A program made the translations under genes and the position numbers. Below, in pieces: positions 8,408 to 17,565 of a DNA stretch of 37,680 nucleotides (its first letter is position 1; every line of letters begins with the position of its first letter). The notes beneath the pieces are model-generated. The model saw only the letters and a list, made by a program, of their open reading frames with translations, had not been told where the DNA came from and searched no databases. The DNA comes from an uncultured Bacteroidales bacterium. Its GTDB lineage: Bacteria > Bacteroidota > Bacteroidia > Bacteroidales > Paludibacteraceae. Location of the stretch: positions 1-37,680 of the forward strand of contig CAIWCC010000202.1 of NCBI GenBank assembly GCA_903911085.1, in the 5' to 3' direction.

Positions 8408-9712
8408 ATGGCATCATTTCAAATCGAAGGTGGTCGACGTCTTTCTGGCTCTATCACGCCTCAAGGTGCAAAAAACGAGGCATTGCAAGTTATTTGTGCT
8501 GTGCTACTTAGCTCTGAAACTATAACTATCAGCAATATCCCTGATATAATTGATGTCAACAACTTAATAAGTTTATTGGCTGACATGGGTGTGCAAGTTC
8601 AACGTATTGATGAAAATACCTACACTTTCAAAGCCGAAAACGTAAATATGAATTATCTTCAAACAGAAGATTTTTATAATAAAAGCGCTTCCCTTCGAGG
8701 GTCGGTAATGATTGTTGGTCCGTTGGTAGCTCGATATGGCAAAGCAATTATTCCAAAACCAGGTGGTGATAAAATAGGTCGTCGACGATTGGACACACAT
8801 TTTGTTGGTATTCAAAAACTTGGAGCAGAATTTAAGTACGACCCCAATTCTAAACGATACGAAATTGAAGCAAAAAAGCTTACTGGTTGCTATATGTTAT
8901 TGGACGAAGCTTCGGTAACTGGTACAGCCAATATAGTTATGGCCGCTGTATTAGCTGAGGGTAAAACAACAATTTATAACGCAGCTTGTGAACCATATTT
9001 GCAACAACTTTGTAAAATGCTGAACGCAATGGGTGCAAATATCTCTGGCGTTGGTTCAAATTTATTAATCATTGAAGGTGTAAAATCATTGTTTGGCTGC
9101 CAACATCGGATTTTACCAGATATGATTGAAATTGGCAGTTTTATTGGCATGGCAGCAATGACTGCTTCTGAAATAACAATCAAAGATGTAGCTTACAGTG
9201 AATTAGGTATTATTCCTGACAGCTTTAGACGATTAGGTATAAAGCTTGAGCAACGCGGAGATGACATTTTCATACCACAACAAGATTCATACACAATAGA
9301 ATCGTTCATAGATGGTTCAATTATGACCATTGCCGATGCTCCTTGGCCAGGATTAACACCAGATTTGCTAAGTGTGTTATTAGTAGTAGCTACCAAAGCC
9401 AAAGGTAGTGTACTTATTCATCAAAAAATGTTTGAAAGCCGATTATTTTTTGTCGATAAACTTATTGATATGGGTGCACAAATTATTCTTTGCGACCCAC
9501 ACCGCGCCACTGTTATTGGGCAAGGAACTCAACTTTACTTGCGTGCTTCAACCATGAGTTCCCCTGATATTCGTGCTGGTATTGCGCTACTAATAGCTGC
9601 ACTTTGTGCCGAAGGAACTAGTACCATACATAATATTGACCAAATTGATAGAGGTTATCAAGATATAGATAAAAGATTAAATGCTTTAGGTGCAAATATC
9701 AAACGCATATAA
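8408..9712 (+). CDS. murA: UDP-N-acetylglucosamine 1-carboxyvinyltransferase
   Basis: First committed step of peptidoglycan synthesis: transfer of enolpyruvate from PEP to UDP-GlcNAc in the cytoplasm. The 434-residue length fits the family (E. coli 419). Family signatures include the N-terminal GGRRLSGSITPQGAKNEAL (substrate-binding Lys-Asn), the flexible loop PGGDKIGRRRLDTH, the EGKTTIYNAA and SSPDIRAGIALLIAAL segments, and the closing DRGYQDIDKRLNALGA. The loop residue equivalent to E. coli Cys115, the fosfomycin-alkylated residue, is Asp121 here. Cys-to-Asp at this site is an established fosfomycin-insensitive state, as in mycobacteria and Chlamydia. It follows DUF4290 and is followed by a terminator at 9739-9770, so it lacks the rimM neighbour often seen in the phylum. 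Confidence 0.97.
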   Translation: MASFQIEGGRRLSGSITPQGAKNEALQVICAVLLSSETITISNIPDIIDVNNLISLLADMGVQVQRIDENTYTFKAENVNMNYLQTEDFYNKSASLRGSVMIVGPLVARYGKAIIPKPGGDKIGRRRLDTHFVGIQKLGAEFKYDPNSKRYEIEAKKLTGCYMLLDEASVTGTANIVMAAVLAEGKTTIYNAACEPYLQQLCKMLNAMGANISGVGSNLLIIEGVKSLFGCQHRILPDMIEIGSFIGMAAMTASEITIKDVAYSELGIIPDSFRRLGIKLEQRGDDIFIPQQDSYTIESFIDGSIMTIADAPWPGLTPDLLSVLLVVATKAKGSVLIHQKMFESRLFFVDKLIDMGAQIILCDPHRATVIGQGTQLYLRASTMSSPDIRAGIALLIAALCAEGTSTIHNIDQIDRGYQDIDKRLNALGANIKRI

Positions 9713-9738
9713 AGTGCTAAATATCAATAAATAAATTC

Positions 9739-9770
9739 AACGCTTTCAAGTAAAACTTGAAGGCGTTTTT
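9739..9770 (+). terminator. Intrinsic terminator after murA
   Basis: AACGCTTTCAAG (9739-9750) pairs with CTTGAAGGCGTT (9756-9767, one G-T pair) around TAAAA, directly followed by a T-run. It begins 27 nt after the murA stop. Confidence 0.88.
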
Positions 9771-9981
9771 AATTATAGCAATAATAGAAAATTTACTTTG
9801 AATATTTAGCCCCAGCAAATTAAACCATTAGCACATATTATCGTCAAATAAACCTGAAAGTAATAATTAAAAAATGTGTTTGATATTATTTCAATCAAGT
9901 TCGATATTAGTTTATTTTTCAATTAATTAAATTTTTATTTATTTACACATAACTGGATAAGTTTTAATTCAAGATTAACTT

Positions 9982-12801
9982 ATGAAACACTTCTTTCTTT
10001 CCATTTCGCTATTGTTTTTTCTATGTCTCAGTACTTTTGCTCAACGTAGTATTCAATCAACAGTTTTCGACTCTAAAAATGGACAACCCATTGAACTTGG
10101 TAATGTGCGACTACTTCGATTTACTGACTCAACTTTGGTGCAAGGTTGTAAAACCGATTTACAGGGAAGTTTTAAACTAAACAAAGTAAAACCAGGAAAT
10201 TACATTTTGCTAATTTCTAATGTTGGTTTTTTTGATTATTATAAAAACATCACTGTAGAAAATAAAGACATAATTTTAAAAACAATTCAACTTTCAGAAA
10301 ATGCAAAAATGCTTGGAGAAGTTGAAATTAAAGGTACAGCAGCTCAAATGGTAGTCAAAGGTGACACATTAGAATATAATGCCAATGCATTTAAAACAAC
10401 TCAAAACGCTGTTGTTGAAGATTTACTAAAACGACTTCCTGGTGTTGAAGTTAGTACTGATGGAAAAATTACTGTCAATGGCGAAGAGGTAAAGAAAGTT
10501 AGAGTAAATGGAAAAAAATTCTTTGGCGATGACACCGAAATGGCAACAAAAAACATTCCTGCTGAGCTTATTGATAAAATTCAAGTATTGGACCAAAAAT
10601 CCGATATGGCCTTACTAACTGGATTTGAAGACAACGATACTGAACGAATTATTAATCTAACATTTAAACCTAATCGTAAAAAAGGTACTTTTGGAAACAT
10701 TACTGGTGGTGCTGGTATGGATACAGACAAAAAATTCCGTTACGATAATAATCTTTTTTTGAATTTTATTGATGGTGAAGCTCAAACAACATTAACTGGG
10801 GGAGCAAACAATACCAATACAAGCCGAAGCAGCCGTGGTCGCAATGGTGGCGGTTTTGGTGGTATTAACAGTGGTATTAATTCAACTCAAAATATTGGTG
10901 TTAACAACAATACCATTGTCAATCCAAATCTTAAAATTGGTGGTGATGGGGCAATTAATCATACCTTCAATGATACAGAAAGTTCTACCAACCAACAAAC
11001 TTATCTAAAAGATTCAACTTATACCAATAATTCTAAGACCAATTCTACAAATGAAAATTATTCAGCCAACCTTCGTTTAGAAATGGAATTAAAAGTTGAT
11101 AGTTTGAATACCATTGTTTTTCAACCCAATATTAGTTATAATCAAAGTTATTCAACTAGTTACCGTGACTATCTCTATAAAACAGAAGCTGATAGTACAA
11201 GTTGGGGAACTACAAATAATTCGGGTAATGGAACTTCAATTAATGGTGGATTGGGCATTATTTTCAGTCATAAATTTCCTTCAAAAAAAGGAAGAACTTT
11301 CACTACAAATCTTCAGACGGGCATTTCGCAAAATAACAATGAAAGTTTTAACGAATCGTATAAATTTACTCCTGCCGATACAATCCATATCAAACAAAGA
11401 ACTACAAATATCACCGAAAAATACAATTACAGCTTAAGAATGTCTTATGTAGAGCCACTTTGGAACTTAAAAAACTTTCTAGAAACGTCATTATCATTTA
11501 GCGAAACTTATAATTCTTCAAACAAAACACAATATGATGCATTAAAAAATGATTCGATCAATAAAGATTATAGTAATAATTTTGAGAATCGTTTTTACAG
11601 TGAATCACTTGAATTGAATTACCGTTATGTAGATAAAAGTTATAATATTATGATGGGTTTCAAAGGTGAACCTTCTCAGACATACACCACAAGAATTTAT
11701 GCTAATGGTAATACAACACCAATAAGCAAAGAGGTTGTAAATTTTTCACCTACAGCAAGATTTCAATATAATTTCGGAAAGAAAAAATTTTCTCGCTTAG
11801 ATTATCGTGGTCAAACAGATCAACCAAGCATTAGTCAAATGCAACCAGTTAAAAACAATACTAACTTAATGAACGAAACTGTTGGTAATGCCGAATTAAG
11901 ACCTTCATTTACACAAAGTTTACGATTAATGTATAGTGCTTTCAATGACAAAACATTTTCGTCGTTTAATACTTATTTTAGAGGTCAATTTACAAAAGAT
12001 GCACTAGTTTCAAATAGTATTTATGATAACACTGGCAAACAATATAATCAAACCGTAAATGCTGATAACTTACCTTTCAGTTTGGGTGGAAATGTTATGT
12101 TCAATACTCCACTTATCAAAAAACGATTACACTTTAGTACTAGTACATCAGGTGGGTTCGATCAACGATATGGTTATTCGTCAAAAGGTACTAAAGTGGA
12201 TCTTATTGATGTTTATAATTTAAGTCTAGGAACATTAAGTAGTACAGGTAGATACAATGCAAGTGAACAAATTTCATTGACTTTTACTCACGATTTAGTT
12301 GAAATTGGTGCTCGAGGAAGCGTTCGTTATTCAAACACAAACAACAATTTGAATCCAAAAGTATCTGAAACTTATGATTGGTCTGGCGGTGGAAACCTTG
12401 TTTTGCACTTACCATACACTTTCAATATTGGTTCGGATTTGAATTATACTACCATGCAAGGTTATTCGTCGAGTGATCAAAACCAATTGATTTGGAATGC
12501 TTCATTCGATAAAACAATATTAAAAAGCAAAGGTGTTATTTCATTAAAATGCTTCGACTTACTTCGTCAGCAAAAAAATATCCGACAATCAATAGGTGAT
12601 AACTACATTCAATACAGTACTTATAATACGCTCACCTCCTACTTTGTTTTGAGTTTTACATATAAAATCAATAAATTTGCTGGTGCCAAAAGTAATCCAG
12701 CTGAAATGAATCCTGATAATCGTTTTGGTCCGGATAATCACCCACCTAGAGGTGATGGTCAAAGAGGTGGCGGTGGAGGCCATTGGGGTGGCAATCATTG
12801 A
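9982..12801 (+). CDS. Outer-membrane beta-barrel protein (TonB receptor-like, OMP_b-brl_3 type)
   Basis: A 939-residue outer-membrane protein. Signal peptide MKHFFLSISLLFFLCLSTFAQ, then a carboxypeptidase-regulatory-like domain (about 22-110), a plug-like segment (KRLPGVEVSTDGKITVNGEE, then VRVNGKKFFGDDTEMATKN, near 150-195) and a long barrel of alternating Asn/Thr/Ser-rich strands and loops typical of the 'outer membrane beta-barrel family' group. The C-terminus departs from a normal barrel end: after the last strand (YFVLSFTYKINKF) there is a tail of about 30 residues rich in Gly, His, Pro and Asp that ends GGGGGHWGGNH. The protein probably imports or binds a ligand, but no SusD, lipoprotein or GLPGLI neighbour indicates the substrate. 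It stands alone, with terminators on both sides. Confidence 0.85.
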   Translation: MKHFFLSISLLFFLCLSTFAQRSIQSTVFDSKNGQPIELGNVRLLRFTDSTLVQGCKTDLQGSFKLNKVKPGNYILLISNVGFFDYYKNITVENKDIILKTIQLSENAKMLGEVEIKGTAAQMVVKGDTLEYNANAFKTTQNAVVEDLLKRLPGVEVSTDGKITVNGEEVKKVRVNGKKFFGDDTEMATKNIPAELIDKIQVLDQKSDMALLTGFEDNDTERIINLTFKPNRKKGTFGNITGGAGMDTDKKFRYDNNLFLNFIDGEAQTTLTGGANNTNTSRSSRGRNGGGFGGINSGINSTQNIGVNNNTIVNPNLKIGGDGAINHTFNDTESSTNQQTYLKDSTYTNNSKTNSTNENYSANLRLEMELKVDSLNTIVFQPNISYNQSYSTSYRDYLYKTEADSTSWGTTNNSGNGTSINGGLGIIFSHKFPSKKGRTFTTNLQTGISQNNNESFNESYKFTPADTIHIKQRTTNITEKYNYSLRMSYVEPLWNLKNFLETSLSFSETYNSSNKTQYDALKNDSINKDYSNNFENRFYSESLELNYRYVDKSYNIMMGFKGEPSQTYTTRIYANGNTTPISKEVVNFSPTARFQYNFGKKKFSRLDYRGQTDQPSISQMQPVKNNTNLMNETVGNAELRPSFTQSLRLMYSAFNDKTFSSFNTYFRGQFTKDALVSNSIYDNTGKQYNQTVNADNLPFSLGGNVMFNTPLIKKRLHFSTSTSGGFDQRYGYSSKGTKVDLIDVYNLSLGTLSSTGRYNASEQISLTFTHDLVEIGARGSVRYSNTNNNLNPKVSETYDWSGGGNLVLHLPYTFNIGSDLNYTTMQGYSSSDQNQLIWNASFDKTILKSKGVISLKCFDLLRQQKNIRQSIGDNYIQYSTYNTLTSYFVLSFTYKINKFAGAKSNPAEMNPDNRFGPDNHPPRGDGQRGGGGGHWGGNH

Positions 12802-12864
12802 CTATAGCAAATAAAAAAAACAGATTAGAAAAATACTTCGTATTTTTAAATGTCCTATTTGTAA

Positions 12865-12900
12865 AATATTTGAACGCAAATTGCGCAAATTGTCGCAAAT
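12865..12900 (+). repeat. GAACGC-type dispersed repeat, copy 1
   Basis: A three-unit repeat, GAACGCAAAT / TGCGCAAATT / GTCGCAAAT, with CGC spaced about 10 nt apart. A second, closely similar copy lies in opposite orientation at 32950-32987. It is located between the beta-barrel gene and its downstream terminator. Confidence 0.65.
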
Positions 12901-12997
12901 AAAGACCCATAATTCTTGGATAAATATTTTATAATAATTCGCTGATATTTGAATATAATGGAAAAAATAAAATGATTATTCTTATAGATAAGATACT

Positions 12998-13036
12998 AAC
13001 AAAGGCTGAACTTTTATTCAAAGTTCAGCCTTTGTT
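12998..13036. terminator. Bidirectional-looking terminator hairpin between convergent genes
   Basis: A perfect 17-bp stem (12998-13014 with 13020-13036, core AAAGGCTGAACTTT) has a 5-nt loop. It lies between the plus-strand beta-barrel gene and the stop of the minus-strand membrane protein (13061), the expected place for a shared terminator. Flanking T-runs are weak on both strands. Confidence 0.75.
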
Positions 13037-13060
13037 GTGCTATAATTGAAAATAATAAAA

Positions 13061-13630
13061 TCAAATTTCCACAGATTCAACACTTTTCTCAGTAAACAAT
13101 TTCAATAATTTTACTGAACTCCATGTCAAACCAAAGTAATAAACAAGATTTAAAAATATCCAATGTAAATAAAATGAATAGAAATTGACTGGCAAAAACT
13201 TACCATTGTCAAATGTGCCATCTATCGGAAAATATACATACAAAACATCAACTAAATATTGGCCACAGTTACTAAGATATTGTAATCCAAAATTATTAAA
13301 AGTAGAGACAAAATGTAACCCATGATGAATCTTAATGCTCAAAAATAAAATGATATGAAATACAATTATTTGTAATATAGTGAAAACATATATGGCTTTT
13401 TTCTTATCTTTCAAAAATTGATAACCCAATAATAAGCAAAATCCAAACAAAAAGGATTGTATTAAAATTGGTTTCACAAATTCATTTGTAATGCTTTCTA
13501 AATATGTAAATTCAACTGCATTTAATAATTTACTAAACCACAAGCCTAACATATTTACTGCAATATTTACAAATGTCCAAGTGAGAATTACTTGACCAAT
13601 ATAAATTAGTTCAGATTTCGTTATTTTCAT
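13061..13630 (-). CDS. Hypothetical multi-pass membrane protein
   Basis: 189 residues, not recognised. Four hydrophobic spans are visible: about 11-33 (VILTWTFVNIAVNMLGLWF), 52-69 (ILIQSFLFGFCLLLGYQFL), 77-97 (AIYVFTILQIIVFHIILFLS) and 152-172 (WIFLNLVYYFGLT), with a basic KDKKK between the second and third and a soluble loop of about 50 residues before the last. No conserved catalytic motif is apparent. Codon usage and AT content look like the neighbours. It ends 25 nt from the hairpin at 12998-13036 and lies 133 nt downstream of folC on the same strand, so it may be read from the folC transcript or alone. Confidence 0.65.
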   Translation of the reverse strand: MKITKSELIYIGQVILTWTFVNIAVNMLGLWFSKLLNAVEFTYLESITNEFVKPILIQSFLFGFCLLLGYQFLKDKKKAIYVFTILQIIVFHIILFLSIKIHHGLHFVSTFNNFGLQYLSNCGQYLVDVLYVYFPIDGTFDNGKFLPVNFYSFYLHWIFLNLVYYFGLTWSSVKLLKLFTEKSVESVEI

Positions 13631-13763
13631 TTTTCTTGAATTTACTTGCCATAATTTGATTCTAAAAATCTCTTACAATTGATACTAACTTTGCTAAAAT
13701 ATTTTTGATTGATATTTTGAAAAAACTCTTTCAATTTTTTGAAACCAATCAAACATCCAATTT

Positions 13764-15050
13764 CTAAATTCTCAGAAACTCCAACGCTTCGCCAACTACA
13801 AAATTACTACCACCAACAAAAACGAAATCAGTTTTTATTGAATCATTTATTGCAGTGTCAACAGCTTCTTTTACAGAATAATAGACATCACCTTTTAAAT
13901 CATAACTTTTAGCTAATTTCATTAATTTTTCAGCCGAGAGTGCTCGTGGAATATTGGCTTGAGTGAAATAATACTTTGCGTTTTTGGGAAGTAAAGCTAG
14001 CACCGACGATACATCTTTATCGTTAACCATACCAATTACAATGCGCAAAGTTTCAAATTTCTGTTCATTAAGTTGATCTACTACAAAGCGAATTCCTGCT
14101 TCATTATGCCCAGTATCGCAAACCACTATTGGTGACTTTTGAAGCTCTTGCCATCTTCCTTGCAATCCGGTAATGTCAATTACATGTTCAAAACCAGATG
14201 CAATATTTTGATCTGAAATAGCAAAATTTAACTTTTTCAACTGTTCAATACTTTCAAAAGCGGTTGCAATATTTTTAAGTTGATAATTGCCAGATAAACC
14301 TACCTTTAGAATATATTTATCATTTATTTCAACAAGTGTTTTTGCTGCACTAAATCCTTTAAATAAAACAATTACAGATTCTTCAGCAAATGATATAGGT
14401 GCGTTAACTTCATTTGCTTTCTTCTCAAATTCAGTAAGTGTTTCAGCTAAACATTCACCAATAACTATAGGTGTGTTTGTTTTTATAATTCCAGCCTTCT
14501 CAGATGCTATTTTTTGTAAAGTATCACCCAAAAAACCAATATGATCGAAACTGATATTAGTAATAATTGACAACACTGGTTGAATGATGTTAGTGCTGTC
14601 TAACCGTCCGCCTAAACCGACTTCTACAACAGCAACATCTACTTCACAAAAAGCAAAATAATTGAATGCCATTGCCATTGTTGCTTCAAAAAATGAAGGT
14701 TCAATTGACTCAAACAACTTTTCATTCTGGCTTACAAAATCAATTACGTACTTCTGCTCAATCATTTGACCATTTACGCGAATTCGTTCTCCAAAATCTA
14801 CCAAATGTGGTGATGTGTACAAACCTACTTTATAACCAGCACTTTGCAGCACAGCAGCTAATAAATGCGAAACAGATCCTTTTCCATTTGTACCAGCAAC
14901 ATGAATTGTACGGTATTTATTTTGAGGATTATCAAGCGCGTTCATCAATTGAATAGTATTATCCAATCCAGGTTTATAAGCCGCACCACCCACTTGATGG
15001 AAAACTGGGAGACGCTCGTATAGATATTCTAATGTTTGATTATAAGTCAT
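13764..15050 (-). CDS. folC: Bifunctional folylpolyglutamate synthase/dihydrofolate synthase
   Basis: Cytoplasmic ATP-dependent ligase adding glutamate to dihydropteroate and folates. At 428 residues it is of normal length. It has the Mur-ligase-type P-loop HVAGTNGKGSVSH (about 50-62), the FDHIGFLGDTLQKIASEKAGIIK region in the central domain (Mg and substrate binding), the VEVGLGGRLDSTN motif and the C-terminal-domain VVCDTGHNEAGI segment. The start is the ATG at 15050. The gene lies 134 nt downstream of the DUF1015 gene on the same strand; no promoter of the TAnnTTTG type was seen in that gap. Confidence 0.95.
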   Translation of the reverse strand: MTYNQTLEYLYERLPVFHQVGGAAYKPGLDNTIQLMNALDNPQNKYRTIHVAGTNGKGSVSHLLAAVLQSAGYKVGLYTSPHLVDFGERIRVNGQMIEQKYVIDFVSQNEKLFESIEPSFFEATMAMAFNYFAFCEVDVAVVEVGLGGRLDSTNIIQPVLSIITNISFDHIGFLGDTLQKIASEKAGIIKTNTPIVIGECLAETLTEFEKKANEVNAPISFAEESVIVLFKGFSAAKTLVEINDKYILKVGLSGNYQLKNIATAFESIEQLKKLNFAISDQNIASGFEHVIDITGLQGRWQELQKSPIVVCDTGHNEAGIRFVVDQLNEQKFETLRIVIGMVNDKDVSSVLALLPKNAKYYFTQANIPRALSAEKLMKLAKSYDLKGDVYYSVKEAVDTAINDSIKTDFVFVGGSNFVVGEALEFLRI

Positions 15051-15184
15051 TAAAAAATTGTGTCAGAAAGAATGTCTGATAATGTTTTGGCCGTAATTTT
15101 AACTATCTTATTATTGACAATTCGTTTGCTAAAATACTTAATTAGAAAGTTTTTTATTAGCAAAGCAAATTTTTAAAATTAAGT

Positions 15185-16432
15185 TTACACCAATTCGTGA
15201 ATCACCAATCCAGAACGTAATTTTGGTTCAAACCAAGTAGTTTTTGGGGGCATAATATTTCCACTATCAGCAATGTCAATTAATTGTTGCATCGAAACAG
15301 CATAAAGTGCCAAAGCTACTCTCATTTCACCACTATCCACACGCTTTTGTAGTTCGGCTAATCCACGTATTCCACCCACAAAATCGATACGTTTGTCGCT
15401 GCGAAGGTCTTTAATGCCCAACACATCATCTAATATTAAGTTCGAAGAGATAGTAACATCCAGTACACCAATAGGATCATTATCGTTGTATGTTCCAACT
15501 TTGGCAGTTAATGAATACCAATTTCCCGACAAATAAACTGCGAAATTATGTAATTTATTAGGTTTGTAAATTTCTGAGCCTTTCAATTCAACTTCAAAAT
15601 TAACTGATAATTTGGCAAGGAATTCATCAACACTAAGGTTGTTTAAATCCTTAACCACTCGGTTGTAGTCGATGATATTCAATTGGTTATCAGGGAAACA
15701 TACTGCCATAAAATAATTATATTCTTCGTCGCCACGGTGATTTGGATTCTGATTTCGTTTTTCAACACCCACCAAAGCGGCTGCTGCACTGCGGTGATGT
15801 CCGTCGGCAATGTAAAGTGAAGGTATAGAGGCAAATAATTCAGTAATGCGCATGTTTGTTTTATTATCGTCAATCACCCAAAAATGATGTCCAAATCCGT
15901 CACCTTCTGCCACAAAATTGTAGACAGGTGTTGCTTTAATTGTTTCAGCTACGATTGCATCTAATTCATTATTATGAGGATATGCAAAAAATACTGGCTC
16001 GATATTAGCATTATTTACTCGCACATGTTTCATTCTATCTTCTTCTTTATCGCGGCGAGTAAGTTCGTGTTTTTTAATGTTTTCGTTCAAATAATCATCT
16101 ACACTAGCACAAACAACCAGTCCGTATTGTGTTTTGCCATTCATGGTTTGTGCATACACATAATATTTTTCAACATCGTCTTGCACTAACCAACCTTCGG
16201 CACGAAATTTAGCAAAATTTTCAGCAGCTTTATTATACACTTTTTCCTCGTGCTCATCAGTTCCTTGTTCAAAATCTATTTCGGGTTTGATGATGTGATA
16301 CAACGATAATGGGTTTCCATCAGCTTCGATGCGTGCTTCGTCTGAGTTTAATACATCATAAGGGCGAGAAGCCACTTTTTCAACTAAATTTTGTGGGGGA
16401 CGAATACCTTTAAACGGTTTAATAATTGCCAT
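15185..16432 (-). CDS. DUF1015 family protein
   Basis: A 415-residue cytoplasmic protein of the DUF1015 family. The ATG at 16432 gives the family's typical start MAIIKPFKGIRPP; a longer reading from 16480 would begin upstream of the -7 element at 16470-16477, so it is rejected. Family hallmarks include VASRPYDVLNSDEAR near residue 20, ADGHHRSAAA near 210 and a C-terminal MPPKTTWFEPKLRSGLVIH. In many Bacteroidota it neighbours serA/serC, which are not present here. Function is not established; no assignment is made beyond the family. Confidence 0.9.
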   Translation of the reverse strand: MAIIKPFKGIRPPQNLVEKVASRPYDVLNSDEARIEADGNPLSLYHIIKPEIDFEQGTDEHEEKVYNKAAENFAKFRAEGWLVQDDVEKYYVYAQTMNGKTQYGLVVCASVDDYLNENIKKHELTRRDKEEDRMKHVRVNNANIEPVFFAYPHNNELDAIVAETIKATPVYNFVAEGDGFGHHFWVIDDNKTNMRITELFASIPSLYIADGHHRSAAAALVGVEKRNQNPNHRGDEEYNYFMAVCFPDNQLNIIDYNRVVKDLNNLSVDEFLAKLSVNFEVELKGSEIYKPNKLHNFAVYLSGNWYSLTAKVGTYNDNDPIGVLDVTISSNLILDDVLGIKDLRSDKRIDFVGGIRGLAELQKRVDSGEMRVALALYAVSMQQLIDIADSGNIMPPKTTWFEPKLRSGLVIHELV

Positions 16433-16469
16433 GAAGTACAGTTTTAGAGTTTTGTTATTTTTTGAGGTG

Positions 16470-16477
16470 CAAATGTA
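16470..16477 (-). promoter_or_regulatory. -7 element (TACATTTG) for the DUF1015 gene
   Basis: On the minus strand, TACATTTG matches TAnnTTTG and lies about 37 nt before the ATG at 16432. Transcription would start near 16463, downstream of the alternative TTG start, which fixes the ATG as the real start. Confidence 0.7.
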
Positions 16478-16737
16478 CAAAAAACTTTTGAAACGAGCTT
16501 GTTTACAGAGTTAATTTGAAATCACTATTTGACAGAATTACAGTTCTTTTAATTCATATTAAATAAAACAAAATAAGGTATCTCGGAATCACGTTATAAT
16601 TTAAGTTCAATTAATTTTTTACTCAAAACAAAGTTGTTTTAATTGCTTTTTTTTGAAATTATTCATTTTTTTACAATACTTATCATTACAATACCACAAA
16701 GTTTGAAAAAAAGGATGTTTTTAATGTTCAAAATAAG

Positions 16738-16745
16738 TATCTTTG
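16738..16745 (+). promoter_or_regulatory. -7 element (TATCTTTG) for the HAD gene
   Basis: TATCTTTG matches TAnnTTTG and is followed 18 nt later by the ATG at 16764. It overlaps the alternative TTG start at 16743, which therefore cannot be used. The -33 region is only a T-rich stretch around 16718-16722. Otherwise the 331-nt divergent gap 16433-16763 shows nothing beyond AT-rich sequence. Confidence 0.7.
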
Positions 16746-16763
16746 CACAAAAATTTTAACTTT

Positions 16764-17501
16764 ATGTTCTCTGCCGAAATAAAAAATTTTATAAACACAA
16801 GTAATTATCCTACTTTCAGCCCCAAAGCTATATTTTTCGATATGGATGGTGTGCTTTTCGATTCAATGAAAACCCACGCTTATGCTTGGGTAGAAGCTCT
16901 TAAAAGCTTTGGTCTACCATTTACTGAATATGAAGCATATATGAATGAGGGACGAACAGGTTCCTCAACAATTGATGGAGTTTTTAATAAAGTTCATGGG
17001 CGAAATGCTACTGAAGATGAAAAACAAAGTATATATCGTGCCAAGTCAAAACTATTTGAGGCAAGCAAACAATCTAAACGAATTCCGCATTCATTGGAAT
17101 TATTAAGAAAAAATCAATCTCAGAATTTGAATATATTTGTAGTAACAGGTTCAGGGCAACCCACTTTACTTGCAAGTTTGGATGAACATTTCCCAGACAC
17201 TTTTGAGAAAGAAAAAATGGTAACTGCATTCGACGTAAGTATTGGAAAACCAAATCCAGAACCATATTTGATGGCTTTGAAAAAGTCGGGGTTACAAGCT
17301 TGGGAAGTTGTTGTAATTGAAAATGCTCCATTAGGTGTTGAGTCTGCTTCCAAAGCTGGTTTATTTACAATTGCAGTAAATACAGGGCCATTAGAACCTA
17401 AAGTGCTTTGGGAAAGCGGTGCTAATTTAGTTTTTGATGGAATGACTGAATTGTATAACCATTGGGACAAATTTTCAGAAGTAGCAAATATCAATAGCTA
17501 A
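16764..17501 (+). CDS. HAD-superfamily hydrolase, beta-phosphoglucomutase-like
   Basis: A 245-residue cytoplasmic HAD enzyme acting on a phosphorylated metabolite. All four HAD motifs are present: I, FFDMDGVLFDS (nucleophile Asp and acid/base Asp); II, VVTGSGQ; III, the Lys of SIGKPNPEPY; IV, VVIENAPLGV (acidic residue Glu). A helical cap lies between motifs I and II (about residues 40-105), placing it in the subfamily I group with beta-phosphoglucomutases and sugar phosphatases. The start follows the -7 element at 16738. The gene is 64 nt upstream of hisD on the same strand, so the two may be co-transcribed, although no histidine-pathway role is implied; it is not a HisB-type phosphatase by motif order. 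Substrate is unknown. Confidence 0.85.
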   Translation: MFSAEIKNFINTSNYPTFSPKAIFFDMDGVLFDSMKTHAYAWVEALKSFGLPFTEYEAYMNEGRTGSSTIDGVFNKVHGRNATEDEKQSIYRAKSKLFEASKQSKRIPHSLELLRKNQSQNLNIFVVTGSGQPTLLASLDEHFPDTFEKEKMVTAFDVSIGKPNPEPYLMALKKSGLQAWEVVVIENAPLGVESASKAGLFTIAVNTGPLEPKVLWESGANLVFDGMTELYNHWDKFSEVANINS

Positions 17502-17565
17502 ACTATTAAATTTCAACCCCTACCCTATTCGCAAACAAAATATTAAGAAATAAAATAGCTATATT

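Noticed and set aside
13655-13693. Plus-strand promoter (TAACTTTG)
   Set aside because: The -7 motif is exact but the nearest TTTG is 27 nt upstream, and only antisense sequence of folC follows.
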